Assembly (NCBI GenBank): GCA_029213005.1
Contig: JARGPI010000001.1
Coordinates: 307,356 to 371,355 of the forward strand
Source of the DNA: Verrucomicrobiales bacterium
Lineage (GTDB): Bacteria; Verrucomicrobiota; Verrucomicrobiia; Verrucomicrobiales; DEV007
Reading direction: 5' to 3'
DNA: 64,000 nt
Shown: piece by piece, positions 27,725 through 35,890 of the stretch
How the letters are laid out: each line of letters starts with the position of its first letter
How positions within the stretch are numbered: the first letter of the stretch is position 1
Notes under the pieces: model-generated
What the model was told of the DNA's origin: nothing
The model's database searches: none
The model's input: only the letters and a program-made list of their open reading frames with translations
Made by a program: the position numbers and the translations under genes

Positions 27725-28166
27725 TGTGGAATCGGTCGGAGGCGATCGCCGGGCTTTCGGGCCTGGAGGAAAGTCCGGACACCGAAAGGCAGTATGCCCG
27801 TTGAAAAACGGGGAGATCACAAAGAAATTTGCGATCGACGGAAAGTGTCGCAGAAAATAAACCGCCCGTTTTTACCAAAATGAAAACGGGTAAGGGTGAA
27901 AAGGCGAGGTAAGAGCTCACCGCCCCGAAGGAGACTGAGGGGGCATGATAAACCCCATGCGGTGCAAGACAAAACAGGGTGAACGGGTTGCCTGCCCGGT
28001 TGGAGGACTTCGGTCTTCCTATATTGCCTGGGTATTAGTTGCACTCCGCTCTCGAGTGGAGATTTTTTGATTCGGCAATGCCGGATCAAAGAATAGACAA
28101 ATGATCGTCCGCTTCAGTCGACAACGGCTCAGCGAACAGAATCCGGCTTACGGGACCGGTTCCACA
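27725..28166 (+). ncRNA. rnpB: RNase P RNA, bacterial type A
   Basis: The catalytic RNA that trims 5' leaders from pre-tRNAs. Its ends are defined by a 13 bp P1 stem: TGTGGAATCGGTC (27725-27737) pairs with GACCGGTTCCACA (28154-28166) with a single G-U. The universally conserved P4 strands are present: GGAGGAAAGTCCGG at 27765-27778 and ACAGAA at 28136-28141, followed by CCGGCTTACGGG. Internal segments include AACAGGGTGAACGGG-type and GGTTGCCTGCCCGG-type sequences as expected. About 442 nt, slightly longer than the E. coli RNA, with the extra length around 27830-27900. No protein is encoded here. Confidence 0.96.
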
Positions 28167-28188
28167 CCTTCTCTTTTATCGATCTAAA

Positions 28189-28935
28189 TCAGCGATAAGT
28201 GGGAGCCCGGTTGAGCATATTGTTCTCGGGAACATCGAATTCCCCGGCATAACGCCGAAGTTTATTCACCAGATTGGCACCTTCCTGAGACCACTTTGCC
28301 AGTCCGCTAAAGAGCACATCCTGCATCGGCATCCCGTAATAAGCTTCGTTTTTCCGCTGGGCGTGAATGATTCCGCCGCCTTCGAAGGCAACCCCGGCAA
28401 AAAGACCTTCCCGATTCGAGTAAACCAGCACGGGGCTCTTGATGTTATCCACCATCGCTTCGCCACCCGCAGTGGCCGGCCCTGCCGTTGCCCGGACATC
28501 CACCCCGAATTTCACTCCGCCTTCCTGTAGTATCTTCAACCCCTCCTTTTTCATAATACAGAACACTGTAATCGCATTTTGCGCCCCGAGCTGCCAGCCG
28601 TAGCTGCCTTCAGCATTCGCCACAAAGGCGGGCGGACTCCAGTGACCGGTCTGGGGATTCTTAACCAGCGCCACTCCCCCGCCGCCTTCCGCACCGATCC
28701 CAATTCCTGCCTTGAACTGCTGAATAATGATCAAGCCAATCGCGTTATTCAGAACGTACTTGGGAATTTGTGTCGTAGGATTCTGCTGAATGAGATCCAG
28801 TCTGGTACCGGCTTTCTTGATCTTCGCATCGAGCTGCGCCGGGGTCTGACGAAAAACCTGTGCGTCGGCCTGTTGAGCGATGATGGCCAGAATTACGCTT
28901 AGAAAAACGGGAATAAGGAGACGTGAAGACTTCAT
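28189..28935 (-). CDS. Exported SYLF (YSC84-type) lipid-binding domain protein
   Basis: A 248-residue protein with signal peptide (LLIPVFLSVILAIIAQQADA). The SYLF domain covers most of the rest: KYVLNNAIGLIIIQQFKAGI, GAEGGGGVALVKN, SYGWQLGAQNAITVFCIMKK, SPVLVYSNREGLFAGVAFEG and AYYGMPMQDVLF. Bacterial SYLF proteins bind membranes and phosphoinositide-like lipids; their physiological role is not settled. A long inverted repeat ends 3 bases before its start codon, which may control translation. It lies downstream of the thioredoxin-like gene on the same strand. Confidence 0.9.
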   Translation of the reverse strand: MKSSRLLIPVFLSVILAIIAQQADAQVFRQTPAQLDAKIKKAGTRLDLIQQNPTTQIPKYVLNNAIGLIIIQQFKAGIGIGAEGGGGVALVKNPQTGHWSPPAFVANAEGSYGWQLGAQNAITVFCIMKKEGLKILQEGGVKFGVDVRATAGPATAGGEAMVDNIKSPVLVYSNREGLFAGVAFEGGGIIHAQRKNEAYYGMPMQDVLFSGLAKWSQEGANLVNKLRRYAGEFDVPENNMLNRAPTYR

Positions 28936-28938
28936 AAC

Positions 28939-28989
28939 TGATTCGAATCACCCTATGGGACGTTTCACAAAGGGTGATTATTCGAATCA
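28939..28989 (-). promoter_or_regulatory. 16 bp-arm inverted repeat just upstream of the SYLF start
   Basis: TGATTCGAATCACCCT (28939-28954) pairs with AGGGTGATTATTCGAATCA (28971-28989), with a 3-base bulge and 16-base loop. Each arm contains the palindrome ATTCGAAT. In the SYLF transcript the hairpin finishes a few bases before the ATG and would cover any ribosome site. No T-tract follows, so it is not a simple terminator. Confidence 0.6.
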
Positions 28990-29018
28990 ATTACGAAAAA
29001 TTTTCAAATTTCTCGCGC

Positions 29019-29534
29019 TCATCGCGAAGTCTTCCATTTCAGGAGCGCTAATTCCGGCTCGGAATTAATATCCGCCATGGAATCTTCTGAAACTCGCTTC
29101 CCATCCGGATTGAAAACGATCAACCGGGGAAGCATGCTGACCTTGTATTGATTCGCCAAATCGAAGTGAACTCTGGCCTTGTTTCCCGCTACGCTCAGAA
29201 ATTTCATACCGGCCTCCTCGATGTATTGCTTTTTCATCTCGGGAGTATTGTCAAAACTGACGAAGACGATCTCAAAGTCGTCTCCCTTATGTTTCTCGTA
29301 GAACTCGACCAACGTCGGCGTAAAAGCGCGACACCTGACGCAACGGTGAGCCGAAAAATAGAGGGCTACCACCTTCCCTTTCAAAGACTCCCGGGAAATG
29401 GATTCACCCTGTGCGTTTTCCAATCTTCCGGGGATAAATGAAGCGGTCGCATCCTGAGCTTGAGTCGATGACAATGAAAGTCCGGCGAAGACCACAGCAA
29501 CCAGAGTCGCTGCGAAAGAATAGATGTGTTTCAT
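29019..29534 (-). CDS. Periplasmic thioredoxin-like protein (nucleoredoxin/Thioredoxin_8 type)
   Basis: A 171-residue exported thioredoxin-fold protein. The signal peptide is IYSFAATLVAVVFAGLSLSS. The domain shows KGKVVALYFSAHRCVRC, with redox-active Cys65 and Cys68 in a CVRC motif in place of CGPC, then FEIVFVSFDNTPEMKKQYIE and the cis-Pro region SMLPRLIVFNPDG. The layout matches nucleoredoxin/tryparedoxin-like proteins with a predicted thiol-disulfide role in the envelope. It is solitary apart from the downstream SYLF gene (83 bp). Confidence 0.88.
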   Translation of the reverse strand: MKHIYSFAATLVAVVFAGLSLSSTQAQDATASFIPGRLENAQGESISRESLKGKVVALYFSAHRCVRCRAFTPTLVEFYEKHKGDDFEIVFVSFDNTPEMKKQYIEEAGMKFLSVAGNKARVHFDLANQYKVSMLPRLIVFNPDGKRVSEDSMADINSEPELALLKWKTSR

Positions 29535-29711
29535 TAGATATTGAAGTGTGAATGTGTTTTCGATTCGTGAAATGTCTCGAATCGCGGCCCACTATAATTA
29601 CGCTAATAGCTATGGAAACTAGTTTTTTAAGGTTTTATCCATTTTCTTGCATCGGATTGTATTTTTCCGAACCGTGTTCGCTTTTTGGTATGCAATCCGT
29701 TAAGCTGTAAT

Positions 29712-30209
29712 ATGAAAGAGTTATTTTCCGCTTATCTCAAAAACCCGACTTTGGATAACTTCCGAAGCTTGAGAACGGCTTTCATCTCCGACAAGCAATT
29801 TGATCCCTATTCGGACGAGTTGGATGGCGTCGGTCGTTTGGTGCACGAAGCAAGGTACGAAGAGGCTGTCAATCTGATCCGGAAACACCTGCTTCCCGGC
29901 TACCTGCTCAGTCCCAGCGCCCACATGAATTTGAGCATCGCGCTCGGGAAACTGGGAAAAGATGACGACGCAAAGGTGGAAAAGAAAATCGCAGGTCTCC
30001 TTTTAAGTGGCATAGAAATGACCGGCGACGGAACTCCGCAGGCACCGTTTCAGGTAACCAGAATCTCGGATGAATACGATTACCTCGCCGCTTATCAGCT
30101 TGGTTTCAGGCAGCAGTCTCTGGAAGAATTAAATCAGCGCAGGCTGGACCGGTTGGAACTGGATAACGGCAAGGCCGTCTATTTCGACGTCACCGATCTG
30201 GCCCGTTAG
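29712..30209 (+). CDS. Hypothetical helical protein
   Basis: A 165-residue protein starting at ATG 29712 (the frame runs further up without a better start). No signal peptide. It is helical and charged, with two segments that could be a TPR-like pair (ARYEEAVNLIRKHLLPGYLL, SAHMNLSIALGKLGKDDDAK). I do not recognise a family. Its stop overlaps the convergent dehydrogenase gene by four bases. Confidence 0.65.
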   Translation: MKELFSAYLKNPTLDNFRSLRTAFISDKQFDPYSDELDGVGRLVHEARYEEAVNLIRKHLLPGYLLSPSAHMNLSIALGKLGKDDDAKVEKKIAGLLLSGIEMTGDGTPQAPFQVTRISDEYDYLAAYQLGFRQQSLEELNQRRLDRLELDNGKAVYFDVTDLAR

Positions 30210-32275
30210 ACAAGCGTGCTTTCCATGGTCGCCGCAGCTTCGCCGAGAAGATCCATCACGGTGATGATCCCGATCAAACGGTTCGTGTCGTCGATGATCA
30301 GACATTTGTATCGACCCGCACGGACCATCTGCTCCAGAGCCGCGTTGACTGATTGAGAACCGCGACAGACTGGCAAATGCATCAGATCGATTTGATCCAG
30401 CGTGCTCCCGTGGTCAACATCGACCCGTTTCAGGAAATCAAAGAAGTCCTCCCGGCTAATCACCCCAATGAGGTGACGGTGATCATTCACCAGCGGGTAG
30501 GTGCTGAAGCGCCGTTGTTTGAACATTAACATCGCTTCACCCACCGTTTGATCTGAACTGAGAGTGGCGACATCCGTCCTCATCACTTCACTGATGGACT
30601 GAGACAGCAGCGACTCGTCCAGTTTCGAGCGGATCGACGACATCTCCGCCTCGGCGGATCCCTGTGCGGTTGTTTTCGCCAGAACCCGGCGCAGTCTCCG
30701 GCTCGCTTGGAGAAAGGGCACAATCACATCGCCGCTCACCGAGATCAGTTGAGTTTCAACCGGTGAAACCGCGTTGTAGAGATAGCCGGTTCCATGGACC
30801 AGGGCCCGTTCTCCAAAGAAGTCGCCGGGTTGGATCGTCCGCACGATTTTATCACCATCGCGCAGCTCCACTTTCCCCTCTTTCACCACATACAAGGAGA
30901 AAGCCGGCTCGCCTCCGGTGAAAAGCCGGTCTCCGGGCTCGAGATGAACTTCCTGATAAACCGTGGAATATCGTGGGTTTAACAAATTGATATCTCTGGG
31001 AAAGAACAAATCGAGCGTCCAGTCGATCATAACCCGAATCTTGCGATCGAGACCGGGCAGCTTCGACAAATAAACACTCCGCCACATAAACCACGCAATC
31101 AAACCGGAGAATTTCAGTCCCATCACATTGGCAACAGCCGTGCGGTGGCCGATCGAGGCCAATTCCCCGAGCCCCTTGAACTGAAAGGTCTTCAAAGGTT
31201 TCGCATTCATATCACTGACCAGGTTATCCGCCAGCGTCTGTCCCATTCGCATCGCAAACTGAGCCGTTTGGGGGCAATAGCCACCCTCTTTGCCGCTGTA
31301 GGGAACGGCCGCGCAATCTCCCGCCGCCCAGAGCGAATCAAAACCCGGAACCTTCATCGATTGATCCGTCAGGATGCGATAACGATCATGTTTGATCCCG
31401 TATTCATCGCACATTTCTTTGATCACCGAGTTGGGAGCGTTCCCAACTGTCGATACCGTCGTCGTCGCTTCGATGACCTCGCCGGAAGTGAGGTAAACTT
31501 TGGTCGCAGTCATCGCTTTGACCCTTTCGTTGAGGCGGAGCTCCAGCCCCCGCTTTTTGAGCTTACGGGTCGCGTATTCCCCGAGATTTGAGCTCAAAGT
31601 CGGCAAAATCCGATCGCGACTGTGAACCAGAACCACCCGGATTTCCTCCTGAGGAACCCCCGAATAATACTTTGCCGTTTCGTGAAGCATATCCAGCACT
31701 TCCCCCGCTGTTTCGACGCCGGAATATCCCCCGCCAACAATCACAAAAGTGAGCAGCCTTTGCCGGACTTCAGCCCGGCTTTCCACATTGGCTTCCTCGA
31801 TTCGGGAGATTATCGTGGCACGAAGGATCATCGCATCACCCACGTTCTGCATCAGCAACGCATGCTCCGGCATCCCCGGCACGCGGCTCAAATCAATCTC
31901 CGCGCCGAGTGACACCACGAGATGTTTATACTCCAGCACCACCCCGGAAGAAAAAGACCCCGTATCGACCAGCACTTCCTTCTTTTCCAGATCCACCGTT
32001 TTCACGCTGCCTTTGATCACGCGGAGGTTCCGGCAGAGCCGCCGAATCGGATTGATAATTTGCTGAGGAGCCAGCGAAGCGCCCGCCACCTCCGCCAACA
32101 TCGGCTGAAACACCATATAATTCTGTTCGCTGACGATCCCTGAAGGCAGTCCGCTGTTGGAAATTTTAAGCGTCCGTGAAAGCCGCTGGCCGCAGTAAAC
32201 CCCGGCAAAGCCTCCACCCAGAATAACGACTTCAAGAGAGATACGGTTCGGTTGTAGGAGATTTAGATTAGGCAT
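30206..32275 (-). CDS. Type-II NADH dehydrogenase-like flavoprotein fused to cNMP-binding and CBS domains
   Basis: A 689-residue three-module protein. Residues about 10-430 are a pyridine nucleotide-disulfide oxidoreductase: FAD motif VVILGGGFAGVYCGQ at 16-30, NAD motif FVIVGGGYSGVETAGEV near 173, and the second FAD motif LWAAGDCAAVPY. This matches NDH-2 enzymes that pass electrons from NADH to quinone without proton pumping. Residues about 440-550 form a cyclic-nucleotide-binding domain (EPGDRLFTGG, VKEGKVELRDGD, PGDFFGERAL). Residues 568-689 form a CBS pair (GVISREDFFDFLK, GIITVMDLLG) that usually senses adenine nucleotides. I infer ligand-gated respiratory entry. Confidence 0.88.
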   Translation of the reverse strand: MPNLNLLQPNRISLEVVILGGGFAGVYCGQRLSRTLKISNSGLPSGIVSEQNYMVFQPMLAEVAGASLAPQQIINPIRRLCRNLRVIKGSVKTVDLEKKEVLVDTGSFSSGVVLEYKHLVVSLGAEIDLSRVPGMPEHALLMQNVGDAMILRATIISRIEEANVESRAEVRQRLLTFVIVGGGYSGVETAGEVLDMLHETAKYYSGVPQEEIRVVLVHSRDRILPTLSSNLGEYATRKLKKRGLELRLNERVKAMTATKVYLTSGEVIEATTTVSTVGNAPNSVIKEMCDEYGIKHDRYRILTDQSMKVPGFDSLWAAGDCAAVPYSGKEGGYCPQTAQFAMRMGQTLADNLVSDMNAKPLKTFQFKGLGELASIGHRTAVANVMGLKFSGLIAWFMWRSVYLSKLPGLDRKIRVMIDWTLDLFFPRDINLLNPRYSTVYQEVHLEPGDRLFTGGEPAFSLYVVKEGKVELRDGDKIVRTIQPGDFFGERALVHGTGYLYNAVSPVETQLISVSGDVIVPFLQASRRLRRVLAKTTAQGSAEAEMSSIRSKLDESLLSQSISEVMRTDVATLSSDQTVGEAMLMFKQRRFSTYPLVNDHRHLIGVISREDFFDFLKRVDVDHGSTLDQIDLMHLPVCRGSQSVNAALEQMVRAGRYKCLIIDDTNRLIGIITVMDLLGEAAATMESTLV

Positions 32276-32632
32276 CGGTGTAGAACAATCACAGAGACCA
32301 AAGCATCCTCAATGCCATCATTGCCACAAAAGTGACCCATTGTAATTTCGGCCTGCTCCACCCCGCGATTTCAAAGGGTTAGGAGCACTGCCTTCCGCCC
32401 AGCTGTGATGTCATTTTCAGAGGTGGCGTGAAACCACGGATGAACACGGATTTAATTGATGTTCAAGGGTGCTTGGGTTGAACAGGAGCTTCACTTCGCG
32501 TCAGGGGCGCAGAGAGGTTTTAGCCTTTTCCGGCTCGCTCTGTTCCCCGAAAGCGGGATGCGCAGGTCCGTAGGCTCAGGCGGTTAAAAAAAGTGGATTT
32601 AAACATGCATTCGATTTACATGTTTTACTCCT
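32276..32632. other. 357 bp intergenic region without a recognised gene
   Basis: Lies between the divergent dehydrogenase and DUF3365 genes, so it should hold both promoters. A stretch near 32432-32450 (ACCACGGATGAACACGGAT) has an internal near-repeat ACGGATGAACACGGAT. No ORF, tRNA or strong terminator was seen. Confidence 0.6.
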
Positions 32633-33211
32633 ATGAGCTTTTATTCCATTGCGTCATCTCTCCGACCTGTCTTGATCACTGTCGCCCTGATTTTCCTCGG
32701 AGCCGGTTTGCTGATCTTTGGAGAGGAGCCGGTTCGGGATAAAAAAGAGAATTATCCCGCAACGGAAAAAGAGGCCGCGGGTCGGGCGCGCTGGCTTCAC
32801 GAGACCATCCATGGTTCGCTGCAAGTGATGCATCGCGACTTTTTCGGGGACGGTGAAGACAATTCCCTGAGCATCCCCTCGCAGTCGCTCGAAGATGTCT
32901 TTAAGGAAATGGCCCGTTCCTGGTCGGTTGATATCCGCTGGCTGGGAGGCAATGCCACTCAGGACGAAGAACACGAGCCGCAGGACGACTTTGAGAAAGA
33001 AGCCGTCAAAGCCCTCATTAGTGGTAAAGAGGAATACACCCGGGTTGAAGGAGATAAGTTCCGCTATGTCGGAGCGATCACGCTACACAACCAATGTTTG
33101 AAGTGTCATGTACCCTTCCGGGCCAGTATGGAAAACCGCGTTGCCGGCATCGCAATTACGATGCCGATACATGCCGCCGCCGGAGTGATCGCAAAGCCCG
33201 GCACTAAGTAA
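32633..33211 (+). CDS. Membrane-anchored DUF3365 (Tll0287-like) haem protein
   Basis: A 192-residue protein with an N-terminal hydrophobic anchor (VLITVALIFLGAGLLIFG). The periplasmic domain resembles DUF3365: MARSWSVDIRWLGGN, EEYTRVEGDKFRYVGAI and a c-type haem motif LHNQCLKCHVPF (Cys155, Cys158, His159). Such domains occur as redox or signalling sensors. The neighbouring divergent gene encodes the NDH-2 fusion, so a redox link is possible but only inferred. It abuts the convergent sulfatase with no gap. Confidence 0.8.
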   Translation: MSFYSIASSLRPVLITVALIFLGAGLLIFGEEPVRDKKENYPATEKEAAGRARWLHETIHGSLQVMHRDFFGDGEDNSLSIPSQSLEDVFKEMARSWSVDIRWLGGNATQDEEHEPQDDFEKEAVKALISGKEEYTRVEGDKFRYVGAITLHNQCLKCHVPFRASMENRVAGIAITMPIHAAAGVIAKPGTK

Positions 33212-34642
33212 TTAACGGGTCCACACCGGGGAATCAGCAATCAATTCCCGATAGGCTTCTTCTAGCTTCTCAGTTAAAGCGCTGAGCTTTTCCGGATTCT
33301 GCTCCGCCAGGTTGTTCGACTCGCCGATATCTTCGCTGATCTGATAAATCTCTATATCTGTCAGTTTCGCTGATTTGATCGCGTCCGCGTTACCGGGATA
33401 GAGATTTGAAGTCTTTTGAATCGAGCCGCCATCCAGTTTCGCGAGAACTTTCCAGTTACCGTCCCGCATCGCAACACGGTGTTCATTGATCGAATTGTAG
33501 TAGCACCAGATCAGCGGTTTGGTCCGGCCCAACGGGATTCCACCTCCCGGAATCAGACTGATCCCATCCAGGTTTTCCGGACTCACCACACCACCCAGCT
33601 CACAGAAACTGGGAAGCAGATCGAGAGCTGAAACCGGCGCATCAACCACCTGACCTCCCTGCAAGGTCCCCGGCCAACTTGCGATACCACATACCCGGAA
33701 ACCAGCATCGGTCGTCCACAATTTCATGCCCCGAAGTGGATCAGGTGACCCGTAGGAACGCCTCGCGCTTTTGTAGCGATCCAGAGTCTCCGGACCATTA
33801 TCGGAAGTAAAGAAGACGATCGTATTTTTGTCTTTCCCGGTATCCTGTAATTCTTTTAAAACACGCCCCACCGCCAGATCGACATTTTCCACGTTCGCAA
33901 AATACTGAGCTTCGTTTTCGTTTCGGGCCACGTCTTTATATCCAGCGACCAGCTCCGCCGGCGACGCGACAGGCTCATGCGGTTCGTGAAAAGCGAGGTA
34001 GAGAAAGAAAGGTTTTTGATCCGTGCCTGGCGTTCCTCTTTCCTTCATCCAGCGAATCGCCTCGTCCGTCGCCAGTTGGCAACTGTAGCCCTCCAATGGT
34101 CCCACCGGCTCGCCATTTCTCACATAATTTCGGGGATTCTCATGACTGGGTGAAGCGTTATTCTGTGTCGCAAACCAGTGATCAAAGCCCGCGTCATTTG
34201 GCTGCGCCTGCTTATCGGAATTGAACATCGCATTGCAGTGCCATTTTCCTGACAAACAAGTTTCATAGCCCGCCTCACCGAGCAGTTTGGGAATCGTAAT
34301 CGCATCCTTCTTCAGATGAACGAGATGACGATTATCCGGACGTTTCGCATCCTCTTTGGCTTCCGGAATCCAATCATAAACCCCAGCACGATTGGGACTG
34401 CGCCCCGTCAGAAGCCCCACCCGCGAAGGCGAACAAACCGGAGCCGACGAATAGCAAGCCGTGTAGCGAATCCCCTCCTCCGCCATCTTGTCGAGGTGAG
34501 GCGTTTTGATATGAGGATGCCCATAACACCCCAGGTCCCCATACCCCAGGTCATCACACAAAATGACTACAATATTGGGGCGTTCATCTTCAGCGTTCAG
34601 GACAGCCGAAAAGAGCAGAGTAAAAAAGAGAAATAACCGCAT
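33212..34642 (-). CDS. Secreted sulfatase (first of two)
   Basis: A 476-residue type I sulfatase. Signal peptide LFLFFTLLFSAVLNAEDERP. The metal-binding start is NIVVILCDDLGYGDLGCYG and the catalytic Cys70 lies in PVCSPSRVGLLTG (CxPSR), to be converted to formylglycine. GKWHCNA, FHEPHEP and VFFTSDNGPE are further family motifs. It probably removes sulfate esters from exogenous polysaccharides, as expected for marine PVC bacteria. The sulfatase-modifying enzyme is not in the window. It is convergent with the DUF3365 gene. Confidence 0.93.
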   Translation of the reverse strand: MRLFLFFTLLFSAVLNAEDERPNIVVILCDDLGYGDLGCYGHPHIKTPHLDKMAEEGIRYTACYSSAPVCSPSRVGLLTGRSPNRAGVYDWIPEAKEDAKRPDNRHLVHLKKDAITIPKLLGEAGYETCLSGKWHCNAMFNSDKQAQPNDAGFDHWFATQNNASPSHENPRNYVRNGEPVGPLEGYSCQLATDEAIRWMKERGTPGTDQKPFFLYLAFHEPHEPVASPAELVAGYKDVARNENEAQYFANVENVDLAVGRVLKELQDTGKDKNTIVFFTSDNGPETLDRYKSARRSYGSPDPLRGMKLWTTDAGFRVCGIASWPGTLQGGQVVDAPVSALDLLPSFCELGGVVSPENLDGISLIPGGGIPLGRTKPLIWCYYNSINEHRVAMRDGNWKVLAKLDGGSIQKTSNLYPGNADAIKSAKLTDIEIYQISEDIGESNNLAEQNPEKLSALTEKLEEAYRELIADSPVWTR

Positions 34643-34966
34643 CGATCAAGAAAACCGATTCAGTCAGGCGTGCAAGTCCGCACACCCGAAAATTAGGCAG
34701 CCACTTCACTCAAGTGACCAGCATCGAGCTCTAAACTGTCACCCAATAACCGTTGGGGGCTCCTTTTCGATACCGCGCTCCGCTTCTGCTTTCTCGTGAA
34801 TCAATCGTTGTGTTGCTGGCACTCTTGCCTGCAGACAACCGGAGCCGATGCATGAGTTCTCCAGATGGCCTGCAGAGAAGAGTCTCTGCAGCACATTGCC
34901 CCCGGGAACGTGAATACGGTGAACTGTACCGTATATCCAACCGACAGTTGACGCAGTGACGGGACC
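34643..34966. other. Intergenic region left of the metal block
   Basis: A 324 bp gap containing one copy of the long hairpin repeat (34811-34910). The remainder (34643-34810 and 34911-34966) shows no ORF that I would trust. Confidence 0.6.
34811..34910. repeat. Long hairpin repeat, left copy
   Basis: Closely similar, gap-free, to 39232-39330 and in the same orientation. The left arm carries TGTTGCTG, ACTCTT and CTGCAG in order, separated by two-base spacers. The right arm carries their complements (CTGCAG at 34870-34875, then AAGAGT and a variant CTGCAGCA). One arm change here leaves a G-U pair and another a mismatch. Confidence 0.85.
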
Positions 34967-35848
34967 TCATTTTTTTGTCGCGGCAGCCAGTCGTTCGACG
35001 TTCTCCCGCATTGCGCTTATGAAGTCACCGCGTGTGGGACGATTCATCGTGGGGGTGAGCACCAAAGCGATCAGGCCTTCGCGTTCGATCGCTTTCCGAT
35101 TTGTTGCGCTGGGAGCGTCATCCCAAAGAAAAAAATTTGCCTGCGGATGTTGCGCCCGCAGCTTTTGAAAGTCAGCCATCTCCTTTTCGCCGAGTTTCAT
35201 GTTCGGTTCCCAGGACAGTGCCGCGACTTCGACGCCGTAGGCACGAGACCAATAATCGAAGTAGGGATGGGAGGCGATCACTGCACTCCCTTTTATGGGC
35301 GCTGCAGCTTTCTGCATTGCCTGGTGCAGTGAGCGTAACTCGCCGGAGAGCGCCGCTGTTTTCTTCTTTAGTGACGTCGCATGTTTGGGAAAAGCGCGGA
35401 CGAGGGCGGTCCCGGCTGCCTCCGCCTGGAGCGCCGCCTGTTCGAGGTCCAGCCAAGTCACGGACGCCGTTCCGCCATGGGTGTGTTCCCCCTCACCTCC
35501 GTGCGAATGAGTGACCGCATTCTCGACGGTGATGAACTTGTTCGAAAATCCCTGGGAGGTATCGACGAGCCGACTGAATGGCAGCGCGGCGGTGACCGCC
35601 CATTTCTCATAGGTTGCTCCGTTCATGAGAATGAGATCGGCACTCTGGATCGCCACCAGATTGTCGTCGGTGGGCTTCCAAAACTCGGGATCGACCCCAT
35701 CCGGAACCAGGTAGAGGACATCGGCGAAATGCCCGGCGAGTCGCTCGGCAAAGTAACGCATCGGCTCATTCGTTGCCGCAATTACCGGCTTTGCCCCTGC
35801 GTTCGCCAGGGCCGTCGAGAGGAGAAAGAAAGCGATAAAGGTCTTCAT
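34967..35848 (-). CDS. ZnuA-like metal ABC transporter substrate-binding protein
   Basis: A 293-residue periplasmic protein of the cluster-A1 zinc/manganese family. ATG 35848 gives signal peptide KTFIAFFLLSTALANAGAKP. Visible motifs are SADLILMNGATYEKW, the histidine-rich loop THSHGGEGEHTHGG (113-126) typical of ZnuA, and IASHPYFDYWSRAYGVEV with a ligand His. The canonical DPHxxEP region reads DPEFWKPT, so the first ligand His is replaced by Glu; WEPNMKLGEKEM retains the acidic end. No ZnuB/ZnuC lies nearby. It follows the TonB receptor on the same strand (42 bp gap), suggesting a joint outer-membrane/periplasm capture route. Confidence 0.9.
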   Translation of the reverse strand: MKTFIAFFLLSTALANAGAKPVIAATNEPMRYFAERLAGHFADVLYLVPDGVDPEFWKPTDDNLVAIQSADLILMNGATYEKWAVTAALPFSRLVDTSQGFSNKFITVENAVTHSHGGEGEHTHGGTASVTWLDLEQAALQAEAAGTALVRAFPKHATSLKKKTAALSGELRSLHQAMQKAAAPIKGSAVIASHPYFDYWSRAYGVEVAALSWEPNMKLGEKEMADFQKLRAQHPQANFFLWDDAPSATNRKAIEREGLIALVLTPTMNRPTRGDFISAMRENVERLAAATKK

Positions 35849-35890
35849 TAATCGAGTATGCAAAGGATCGAAGAGGAGTCGATTCGTTGG

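Noticed and set aside
32432..32450. ACCACGGATGAACACGGAT as a mobile repeat
   Set aside because: A single occurrence in this window; internal near-repeat only, so no family can be claimed.
34731..34970. Short minus-strand frames over the hairpin repeats (also 39194-39520)
   Set aside because: The two products resemble each other only because they translate the repeat; no start or context supports a gene.
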